A DNA stretch of 64,000 bases, from NCBI RefSeq assembly GCF_019039035.1, contig NZ_JAHNZT010000027.1:1-64000 (forward strand). The letters run 5' to 3'. Below are positions 57,846 to 64,000 of this stretch, in pieces. Position numbers and translations under genes: made by a program. This DNA is from Citreicoccus inhibens. Lineage in GTDB: Bacteria; Myxococcota; Myxococcia; Myxococcales; Myxococcaceae. Below the pieces are notes generated by a model. It did not search any database. It saw only the letters and a program-made list of their open reading frames with translations, and was not told the DNA's origin. How positions within the stretch are numbered: position 1 is the first letter of the stretch; the number at the start of each line of letters is the position of its first letter.

Positions 57846-58127
57846 TCATTCCTGGGGACGGGCGCGCTCGGCCTTCTTGAAGCGCAGGCGCTTCATGGAC
57901 TCGAAGCGGGCCCGGTCACGCGGCGGAGTCGTCGCCACGAGCCCCTCCAGCATGCGCTTGGAGCTGCGGTAGATTTCCTCCACGGCGACCTCGAAGGCGT
58001 CGGTGTTCTGCTTCGAGGGATTGCGCGTCCCGGCGATCTTCCGGACGAACTGGAGCGCGGCCGCGCGGATGTCCTCGTCCGTGGCGGGCGGCGCGAAGTT
58101 GAACAGGGGCTTGATGTTGCGGCACAT
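57846..58127 (-). CDS. DUF2277 family protein
   Basis: The 93-residue protein has the DUF2277 start MCRNIKPLFNFAPPATDEDI and the block AALQFVRKIAGTRNPSKQN, followed by the usual TTPPRDR. Function is unknown; it is small, soluble and probably cytoplasmic. It is on the minus strand, convergent with the DUF3857 gene, and is downstream of the isoaspartyl peptidase gene with 111 bp between them. Confidence 0.9.
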   Translation of the reverse strand: MCRNIKPLFNFAPPATDEDIRAAALQFVRKIAGTRNPSKQNTDAFEVAVEEIYRSSKRMLEGLVATTPPRDRARFESMKRLRFKKAERARPQE

Positions 58128-58238
58128 GCCTCCACCCTAACGCCCTTCGCCGCGGCCGACATGCCTCCGGATGAGGCCACTCCGCAGCCCACGCCACGCC
58201 CCCGCGAGACACAGCAGGCCCTTTCCAGCTCCGCGTGC

Positions 58239-59348
58239 TCACTCCTGGAAGATGGCCACGTGCGGCACACCGTCCTCGCCGATGACGCCGCGGTACATGC
58301 CGCTGGAGTTGAAGGGCATGGTCACGTTGCCCTGGTGGTCCATGGCGATGACGCCGCCCTCGCCGCCCGCCTTCACCAGCACATCGTTGACGACGACATG
58401 AGCGGCCTCGGCCAGCGGCAGGCCCTGGTACTCCACGCGAGCGCAGATGTCGCGCGCCACGGTGTAGCGGATGAAGAACTCACCATGCCCCGTGGCGGAC
58501 ACCGCGCAGCGAGGGTCCGCGTAGGTGCCCGCGCCAATGACGGGCGAGTCCCCCACCCGTCCGAACCGCTTGTTCGTCATGCCGCCCGTGGACGTGCCCG
58601 CCGCCAGGTTGCCCGAGGCATCGAGCGCCACCGCGCCCACCGTGCCGAACTTGTGGTCGCCCGTCACCGGATCCAATCCCGGCGTCAGCGACGACGCCGG
58701 AGCCGACGGTTGCGTCTCGCGCTCCTTCTCCAACGCGCGCTGAAGCGACTGCCAGCGCTCCTCCGTGTAGAAGTACTTCGGATCCACCCACTCCATGCCC
58801 TGTGAGCGCGCGAAGGCCTCCGCGCCGTCGCCCACCATCATCACGTGCGGCGACTTCTCCATCACCATCCGCGCCAGGTCGATGGGATTGCGGATGTGAC
58901 GCACGCCCGCCACCGCGCCCGCGGCCCGCGTCCGGCCATCCATGATGGCGGCGTCCAGTTCGTTCACCCCATCATGGTTGAAGACCGCGCCCTTGCCCGC
59001 GTTGAAGTACGGCGAGTCCTCCATCACATGAATGGCGGCGCTCACCGCATCCAGGCTGCTGCCTCCCCGAGCCAGCACGGCATGCCCCGCCTGCAGTGAC
59101 TGGGCGAGCGCGGCACGCACCGCCGCCTCGCGCTCCGGGGACAGGTTCTCGCGCGAAATCACCCCCGCGCCGCCGTGGATGACCAGGCCCCACTTCGGCT
59201 TCGGCCGAGGCGCCGCCTCTTCGTGCATCATCGCCTCGTCTCGCTTCGCGGAGACCGACCGCGTGCTGGCGGCGCACCCCCAGGTGAGCATCACCAGCGA
59301 GGCCGCCACCAGGTGACTCCAGGAACCGGACGAAAGCGAAGCGAGCAT
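58239..59348 (-). CDS. Isoaspartyl peptidase/L-asparaginase lipoprotein
   Basis: The 369-residue protein is an Ntn-hydrolase of the IaaA type, which self-cleaves and then removes isoaspartyl residues or hydrolyses asparagine. The nucleophile is Thr236 in HKFGTVGAVALD, with GTSTGGMTNKRFGRVGDSP downstream and VIHGGAGVISREN near the start. Unusually it has a lipobox signal peptide (VMLTWGCAAS), so it should work in the periplasm or at the surface rather than in the cytoplasm. Start ATG 59348 with GGAGG upstream; the longer open frame to 59576 is not supported. Divergent from the PfpI gene. Confidence 0.92.
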   Translation of the reverse strand: MLASLSSGSWSHLVAASLVMLTWGCAASTRSVSAKRDEAMMHEEAAPRPKPKWGLVIHGGAGVISRENLSPEREAAVRAALAQSLQAGHAVLARGGSSLDAVSAAIHVMEDSPYFNAGKGAVFNHDGVNELDAAIMDGRTRAAGAVAGVRHIRNPIDLARMVMEKSPHVMMVGDGAEAFARSQGMEWVDPKYFYTEERWQSLQRALEKERETQPSAPASSLTPGLDPVTGDHKFGTVGAVALDASGNLAAGTSTGGMTNKRFGRVGDSPVIGAGTYADPRCAVSATGHGEFFIRYTVARDICARVEYQGLPLAEAAHVVVNDVLVKAGGEGGVIAMDHQGNVTMPFNSSGMYRGVIGEDGVPHVAIFQE

Positions 59349-59614
59349 GCGAAGGGCCTCCAGGCAGCCGGCGGCCGAGCCTCGGCGGACAAGCCGGAGC
59401 GAAGCCGCGCACGTGTCCGGTCGGTAGCACGCCCGCCCCGCGCGGGACAACGCCACCCCGAGACAGCGCGCCCTCGACTGGACGCCGCCACGCCAGGGCA
59501 CGGGCAGGGGCTGGTCCGCGGACCGCGCGGCGCGGTTCCCCTCGGCTCGCGCCATCCCCATCGTCTCCGACAGCAATGGGCCGTGCGACCACGCCCACTC
59601 CGAGGGAGGCCGCG

Positions 59615-60274
59615 ATGAAGAAGCTGTCCGGGATGCGAGTGGCCGTGCTGGCGGCCGAGGGCTTCGAGCAAGCCGAGCTGACGCGGCCCGTCAGGAAGCT
59701 CCAGCACGAGGGCGCGACCGTGACACTCGTCTCGCTCAAGCCCGGCGCGGTGCAGGGGATGGCGCGACACACTCCGGGCCGAGCACGCCACGTGGACGCC
59801 ACGCTGCGCGACGCGAAGGCCGCGGACTTCGACGCGCTGGTGCTACCAGGTGGCTTCCTGAGCCCGGACCTGTTGCGCCAGAACGCGCTCGCCTTGGACT
59901 TCGTGCGCGACGCGGACACGCTGGACCTGCCCATGGCCATCATCTGCCACGCGCCGTGGGTGCTCGTGTCCGCGGGGTTGGTGGAGGGACGTCGACTCAC
60001 CTCGTGGCCCGGCATCCGCGACGACGTGAGCAACGCGGGCGGCCTCTGGGTGGACGAGCCGGTGGTGCGCGACGGCAACTGGGTCACCAGCCGAGACCCT
60101 CACGACCTCGCGGCCCTCGAACGCGCGATGGTGGAGCTCTTCGAGGAGCGCGTGCCCGAGCTGCGCGACCGCGAGCCCGCCCCCACACGAAAGCGCTGGC
60201 CCAAGGTCTTCGCGGGCGTGCTGGCCACGGCGGCGCTCGGTCTCACCGCGCACCGTCTGGCCGCCACCCGCTGA
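59615..60274 (+). CDS. DJ-1/PfpI-family protein with C-terminal membrane segment
   Basis: The 219-residue protein has a DJ-1/PfpI domain over residues 1-185 with VAVLAAEGFEQAEL, LVLPGGFLSPD and nucleophile Cys111 in IICHAPWVL. Relatives act as deglycases, chaperones or proteases. Residues about 196-215 form a hydrophobic helix (VFAGVLATAALGLTAHRLA) after a basic stretch, unusual for this family, and may tether it to the membrane. GAGGGAGG precedes ATG 59615. It is convergent with the suf operon, 3 bp between the stops. Confidence 0.9.
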   Translation: MKKLSGMRVAVLAAEGFEQAELTRPVRKLQHEGATVTLVSLKPGAVQGMARHTPGRARHVDATLRDAKAADFDALVLPGGFLSPDLLRQNALALDFVRDADTLDLPMAIICHAPWVLVSAGLVEGRRLTSWPGIRDDVSNAGGLWVDEPVVRDGNWVTSRDPHDLAALERAMVELFEERVPELRDREPAPTRKRWPKVFAGVLATAALGLTAHRLAATR

Positions 60275-60277
60275 CGC

Positions 60278-60838
60278 TCACATCCACCCGAGCTGGAGCC
60301 GCGCCACGTCCGTCATGCGGCTCTGGTCCCAGGGTGGCTCCCACACCAGCTCCACCTGGGCTTCCTTCACGCCCGGCAGCGACGACACCTTCGAGCGGAC
60401 ATCCTCCACGAGCACCTGCCCCATGCCGCAGCCCGGCGCCGTCACCGTCATGTGGATGTCCACCCGCTGGCCACCCTCGGGCAACGGCGTGGCCTTGCAC
60501 AGGTACACCAGGCCCAGCTCCACGATGTTCACCGGAATCTCCGGGTCGAACACGGTGCGCAGCTGCTCCCAGACCTTCTCCTCGCTGAACTCCTCCGCGG
60601 AGGCGTCCGACGTCGGAGCGCTCGCCTCGGGGACCTTCGCCGCGAAGTCCGCGCCCAGCGCGGAGGTGTCTTTCTCGTTGATGCGGAAGAGCTGACCGTA
60701 AGGGTCCTGGACGGTGACATTCCCGCCCAGCGTCTGCATCACCCGCAGCTCCGCGCCCGCGGGCAGCGACACCTTGTCCCCACTGGGGATGAGCATCGCG
60801 TCCACGTCGCGCTCGAGCACCGTCATCATGCCTCGCAT
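60278..60838 (-). CDS. sufT: SufT-type DUF59 iron-sulfur assembly factor
   Basis: SufT proteins help deliver iron-sulfur clusters to targets under high demand. The 186-residue product has a short N-terminal extension (residues 1-80, with VMQTLGGNVTVQDPYGQLFR) and a DUF59/MIP18 domain with FDPEIPVNIVELGLVYL and TAPGCGMGQVLVEDV, whose Cys is the key residue. Start ATG 60838 with GGAAGGAGAGG upstream. It is last in the minus-strand suf operon, 16 bp after sufU. Confidence 0.9.
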   Translation of the reverse strand: MRGMMTVLERDVDAMLIPSGDKVSLPAGAELRVMQTLGGNVTVQDPYGQLFRINEKDTSALGADFAAKVPEASAPTSDASAEEFSEEKVWEQLRTVFDPEIPVNIVELGLVYLCKATPLPEGGQRVDIHMTVTAPGCGMGQVLVEDVRSKVSSLPGVKEAQVELVWEPPWDQSRMTDVARLQLGWM

Positions 60839-60854
60839 GTCCGCCTCTCCTTCC

Positions 60855-61307
60855 CTATTCCGTGGACACCGAGGTCGAGCGGCCTTCCAGCGCGGCACGC
60901 AACGTGTGCCACGCCAGGCTCGCGCACTTCACGCGCGCGGGGAACTCGCTCACACCCGAGAGCACGGCCAGCTTGCCCAATGACTCCACGTCCACCGCGC
61001 TGGGCCCTTCGGTCACCAGGGCGTGCACCTGCTCGAACAGCGCCACGGCCTCCGCGAGCGTCCGGTCCTTCACCGCGCCCGTCATCAGCGACGCGGACGC
61101 GCGAGAGATGGCGCAGCCCTGTCCCTGGAAGCCGATGTCGCGGATGACGTCTCCCTCCATGTGCACCGTCACGGAGAGCTGGTCGCCACAGAGCGGGTTG
61201 TAGCCCTCGGCCTGCCGGTTGGCGTCCGGCACCGCGCGGAAGTTGCGCGGGCGCTTGGAGTGCTCCAGCACCACCTCTTGATAGAGGTCCTGCAAGTCGG
61301 AGCTCAC
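60855..61307 (-). CDS. sufU: SufU-type iron-sulfur scaffold/sulfur relay protein
   Basis: SufU accepts sulfur from SufS and passes it to the SufBCD scaffold. The 150-residue product has the three conserved Cys sites in YNPLCGDQLSV, GQGCAISRASASLM and VKCASLAWHTL, with the spacing of zinc-binding SufU rather than IscU. It starts with GTG at 61307, overlapping the sufS stop by 4 bp, so its translation is coupled. SufE is absent, consistent with SufU as partner. Confidence 0.93.
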   Translation of the reverse strand: MSSDLQDLYQEVVLEHSKRPRNFRAVPDANRQAEGYNPLCGDQLSVTVHMEGDVIRDIGFQGQGCAISRASASLMTGAVKDRTLAEAVALFEQVHALVTEGPSAVDVESLGKLAVLSGVSEFPARVKCASLAWHTLRAALEGRSTSVSTE

Positions 61308-62533
61308 TGGAACACCTCCCGCACCTTGTGCAGCCCTCGGACCAGCGCGTCCACGTCCTCGGGCGTGTTGTAGAAGGCCAGCGACGCGCGCGCCGTGGCC
61401 GCCACGCCGAAGCGCTTCATCAGCGGCTGCGCGCAGTGGTGGCCCGTGCGGATGCACACGCCCTCGCGGTCCAGGATGGTGCCCACGTCGTGGGGATGCA
61501 CGTCCGCCAGCGTGAAGGACAGGACGCCCGTCTTCTCGCTCGCCGTGCCCACCAGCGACAGGCCCGGCACCGCGCTCAGCGCCTGCGTCGCGTAGGTGAG
61601 CAGCGCCTGGTCATGCGCCGCGATGGCCGCCATCCCCACCGACTCCAGATAGTGGATGGCCGCCGCCAGTCCCACCGCGCCGGCCATGTCCGGCGTCCCC
61701 GCCTCGAAGCGATGCGGCACGCGGTTGTAGACCGTCTTCTCCATCGTGACGGAGAGGATCATGTCCCCGCCGCCCTGATACGGCGGCATCGCCTCCAGCA
61801 CGTCCAACCGGCCGTAGAGCACGCCGATGCCCGTGGGCCCGAACAGCTTGTGGCCACTGAAGGCGTAGAAGTCGCAGCCCAGGTCCTGCACGTCCACCGG
61901 CAGGTGCGTCACCGCCTGCGCGCCATCGAGCAGCACGGGGATGTTCTTCGCGTGCGCCCTGCGAACCAGCTCGCGCACGGGGTTCACGGTGCCCAGCGCG
62001 TTGGAAACATGCGTCACCGCGAGGATGCGCGTGCGCTCGGTGAGCAGCGCGTCCACCGCGTCCATCCTCAGCTCGCCCCGGTCATCCACCGGAATCACGC
62101 GCAGCTTCGCGCCCACCGCGTCGCAGACCATCTGCCACGGGACGATGTTGGAGTGGTGCTCCATCGCGGAGATGAGCACCTCGTCCCCGGGCCCCACGTG
62201 CTTGCGCCCGTACGTGGACGCCACCAGGTTGATGGCCTCCGTGGTGCCGCGCATGAAGACAATCTCCTTCGCGTCGCGGGCATTGATGAACCGCCGCACC
62301 GACTCGCGCGCGTCCTCGTATGCCTGCGTGGCGCGCTCAGAAAGGATGTGCACGCCACGGTGCACGTTGGCGTTGTCGTGCGTGTAGAAGCGGGTCAGCG
62401 CGTCGATGACGGCCTGGGGCTTCTGCCCCGTGGCCGCGCTGTCCAGATAGACGAGCGGTCGGCCTCGGACCTCTTGGTGCAGGATGGGGAAGTCCGCGCG
62501 GACGCGGCGCACATCGAATCCAGGCGTGCTCAT
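61304..62533 (-). CDS. sufS: Cysteine desulfurase SufS
   Basis: SufS is a PLP enzyme that takes sulfur from cysteine and holds it as persulfide. The 409-residue protein has the PLP Lys in FYAFSGHKLFGPTGIG, ISAMEHHSNIVPWQ and the group II active Cys in RTGHHCAQPLMKRFG. The length is typical. Start ATG 62533, overlapping sufD by 4 bp; sufU overlaps its stop. It works with SufU downstream. Confidence 0.97.
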   Translation of the reverse strand: MSTPGFDVRRVRADFPILHQEVRGRPLVYLDSAATGQKPQAVIDALTRFYTHDNANVHRGVHILSERATQAYEDARESVRRFINARDAKEIVFMRGTTEAINLVASTYGRKHVGPGDEVLISAMEHHSNIVPWQMVCDAVGAKLRVIPVDDRGELRMDAVDALLTERTRILAVTHVSNALGTVNPVRELVRRAHAKNIPVLLDGAQAVTHLPVDVQDLGCDFYAFSGHKLFGPTGIGVLYGRLDVLEAMPPYQGGGDMILSVTMEKTVYNRVPHRFEAGTPDMAGAVGLAAAIHYLESVGMAAIAAHDQALLTYATQALSAVPGLSLVGTASEKTGVLSFTLADVHPHDVGTILDREGVCIRTGHHCAQPLMKRFGVAATARASLAFYNTPEDVDALVRGLHKVREVFQ

Positions 62534-63849
62534 GCCGTCACCTCGAGCCGGGGCGCGCCCGGCAGCTTCAACGCCAGCATCGCTTCCACGCGCGCTCGGA
62601 CGTTGCCCTCGGGCACGGCCCGCACCAGCTCGCTGGCGAAGGCATGCGTGAGCAACTGCTCGGCCTGGGCGCGGTCGATGCCGCGCGAGCGCAGGTAGAA
62701 CAAGGCGTTCTCATCCAACCGCCCCACCGCCGCGCCGTGGGCGCACTTCACGTCATCCGCGAAGATCTCCAACTGCGGCCGAGCATCCACCTGCGCCGTC
62801 TCCGACAACAGCAGGTTGCGGCTCGTCTGGCGCGCGTCCGTGCGCTGCGCGTTCTCGCGCACCCGCACGCGTCCATGGAAGGCCCCGTGCGCGCGGCCAT
62901 CCAGCACGCCCTTGTACAACTCGCGGCTCGTGCACCGAGGCACCGCGTGGTCCAGGTCCGTGCGGTGGTCCAAGTGCTGCGTGCCCTGCCCCACGAAGAG
63001 GCCATTGAGCGTGCAGTCCCCGCCCTCGCCCGCGAACGCCGCATGGACTTCGTTGCGAGCCAGCGCCGCGCCCAGGTTGAACGCGTGCGACGCGAAGCGG
63101 CTGTCTCGTCCCAGGCGCGAGTGCAGCACGCCCAGGTGCAGCGCCGCGTCGCCCTCCACCTGGAGCTTCACGTGGTTCAGGCTCGCGTTGTCGCCCAGCG
63201 TCACCTCGGTCACCGTGTTGGTGAAGCTGGCGCCCGCGCCGGCATACGTCTCCACCAGCGTCGCCTCGCTGCCCTCCTCGGCCACGACGACGACGCGCGG
63301 GCTGGACAGCACGGCCTCACCGCCCGCGCGCGACAGGAAGAGCACCTGCACCGGCGCCTCGCCGCGAACTCCGCGCCCCAGCCGAAGGAATACGCCGTCC
63401 TCCAGCAACGCGGCGTTGAGGGCGACGAAGGGATGGGCCTCCGCCCGAGCACGCTGCCCCAGCACCTCGGCCAGCACCGCCTCGTCATCACGCAGCGCAT
63501 CCCGCAGGGGCTTGAGCGTCATTCCGCGAGGCAGACCGCCCAGCACCGACAGCGAGGAGTCCAGCCGCCCATCCACGAAGACCAGCCGGGGACCCGCGCT
63601 CGACAGGCGCGCCACCTCGGCCGCCACGTCCGCGCTCCCAACCAGCTCGCGCGGGAGCGAGAACGGCCGCGCCTCCACGGGCGCCACGCTCGTGTACTTC
63701 CACTCTTCATCGCGCGGCGTGGGCAGCCCCTGTCGCTCGAACTGGCGCAGCGCCTCTTCACGCAGGCGCTTGAGCCAGACAGGAGCATCCGCGCGCTCCG
63801 CCTGGAAGCGCGTCGCCACGTCCAGGTAGTGGGCGAGGCCAGACGTCAC
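62530..63849 (-). CDS. sufD: Iron-sulfur scaffold subunit SufD
   Basis: SufD forms the SufBC2D scaffold with SufB and the SufC ATPase. The 439-residue product has the right-handed beta-helix core ([40 protein letters not shown]) and the C-terminal block [25 protein letters not shown] with the conserved His. Start is GTG at 63849, overlapping sufC by 4 bp. Another 4-bp overlap links it to sufS. Confidence 0.95.
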   Translation of the reverse strand: MTSGLAHYLDVATRFQAERADAPVWLKRLREEALRQFERQGLPTPRDEEWKYTSVAPVEARPFSLPRELVGSADVAAEVARLSSAGPRLVFVDGRLDSSLSVLGGLPRGMTLKPLRDALRDDEAVLAEVLGQRARAEAHPFVALNAALLEDGVFLRLGRGVRGEAPVQVLFLSRAGGEAVLSSPRVVVVAEEGSEATLVETYAGAGASFTNTVTEVTLGDNASLNHVKLQVEGDAALHLGVLHSRLGRDSRFASHAFNLGAALARNEVHAAFAGEGGDCTLNGLFVGQGTQHLDHRTDLDHAVPRCTSRELYKGVLDGRAHGAFHGRVRVRENAQRTDARQTSRNLLLSETAQVDARPQLEIFADDVKCAHGAAVGRLDENALFYLRSRGIDRAQAEQLLTHAFASELVRAVPEGNVRARVEAMLALKLPGAPRLEVTA

Positions 63850-64000
63850 GACCGCGCCTCCTTCGGCGCCTTCGCCTGCTCCAACCCCAACCAGCCGTAG
63901 CCCTTCTCCTCCAGCTCCAGCGCCAGCTCACGCCCACCCGAGCGAACGATGCGCCCCGCCGCCATCACGTGGACGCGGTCCGGAACGATGTAGTCGAGCA
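63846..64000 (-). CDS. sufC: Suf scaffold ATPase SufC, C-terminal part (runs out of window)
   Basis: The 50 visible residues end the ABC-type ATPase Suf[21 protein letters not shown]-like sequence, [17 protein letters not shown] and a short charged tail. SufC powers cluster assembly on SufBD. The stop overlaps the sufD GTG by 4 bp. Upstream sequence, presumably the rest of sufC and sufB, lies beyond the window. Confidence 0.9.
   Translation of the reverse strand, partial: LDYIVPDRVHVMAAGRIVRSGGRELALELEEKGYGWLGLEQAKAPKEARS

Overview
The window looks like chromosomal DNA of a myxobacterium, probably suborder Cystobacterineae (Myxococcus, Corallococcus or Archangium relatives). The signs are very high GC with strong third-position G/C bias, many sensor kinases and NtrC-type sigma54 activators, a eukaryote-like Ser/Thr kinase, large TPR/DUF3857 proteins, and many lipoproteins without known function. 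This placement rests on gene content only; no 16S or other marker is present. No rRNA, tRNA, CRISPR array, prophage or complete insertion sequence was seen.

Layout. 1-2 kb: a biotin synthase gene cut off at the window edge by an AT-rich stretch, divergent from radA. 2-12 kb: a small Cys-rich lipoprotein, a sensor kinase whose 3' end overlaps a convergent chemoreceptor, a TenA/PqqC-fold protein, a Nudix hydrolase divergent from an orphan NtrC-type regulator, and envelope proteins. 12-15 kb: a TPR protein, rsfS-rlmH and a short RtcB-like ligase. 14.7-24 kb: a CotH-kinase lipoprotein, a HAD phosphatase, an AraC regulator divergent from an NAD(P)-binding protein and a DUF1772 protein, a secreted 8-Cys peptide, a GntR-TetR fusion regulator divergent from an FAD monooxygenase with an operator-rich gap, gpmI and a ComF protein.

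24-33 kb: a 1214-residue DUF3857/transglutaminase/TPR protein, convergent with a fused trehalose synthase/phosphatase, then a kinase/NtrC-type operon. 33-43.5 kb: an Omp85-like protein with a small partner, an acyl-CoA-dehydrogenase-like flavoprotein convergent with a MocR-type regulator, a rhodanese, a cupin, a cyclophilin lipoprotein coupled to an esterase, YjbQ and a LysE exporter. 43.5-51 kb: an L,D-transpeptidase lipoprotein, two ABC-exporter pseudogenes, a lipoprotein/kinase/NtrC-type operon and, divergent from it, a small secreted Ala/Lys-rich protein with a candidate sigma54 promoter. 51-58 kb: a GAF protein, a Ser/Thr kinase and a second DUF3857 protein that has lost its transglutaminase catalytic residues. 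58-64 kb: DUF2277, a lipoprotein isoaspartyl peptidase, a DJ-1/PfpI protein and the suf iron-sulfur operon (sufC-D-S-U-T on the minus strand, running out of the window at sufC).

Most of the window is ordinary myxobacterial core and accessory content. The points most worth following are: (1) the GntR-TetR fusion with two different dyad families in its divergent promoter region; (2) the active/inactive DUF3857-transglutaminase pair; (3) the decaying ABC exporter that lacks its P-loop; (4) a kinase/NtrC-type operon facing a sigma54-like promoter for a secreted peptide; (5) two unrelated small secreted 8-Cys proteins; (6) a histone-H1-like tail on RsfS. No complete new defence or biosynthetic system was recognised.
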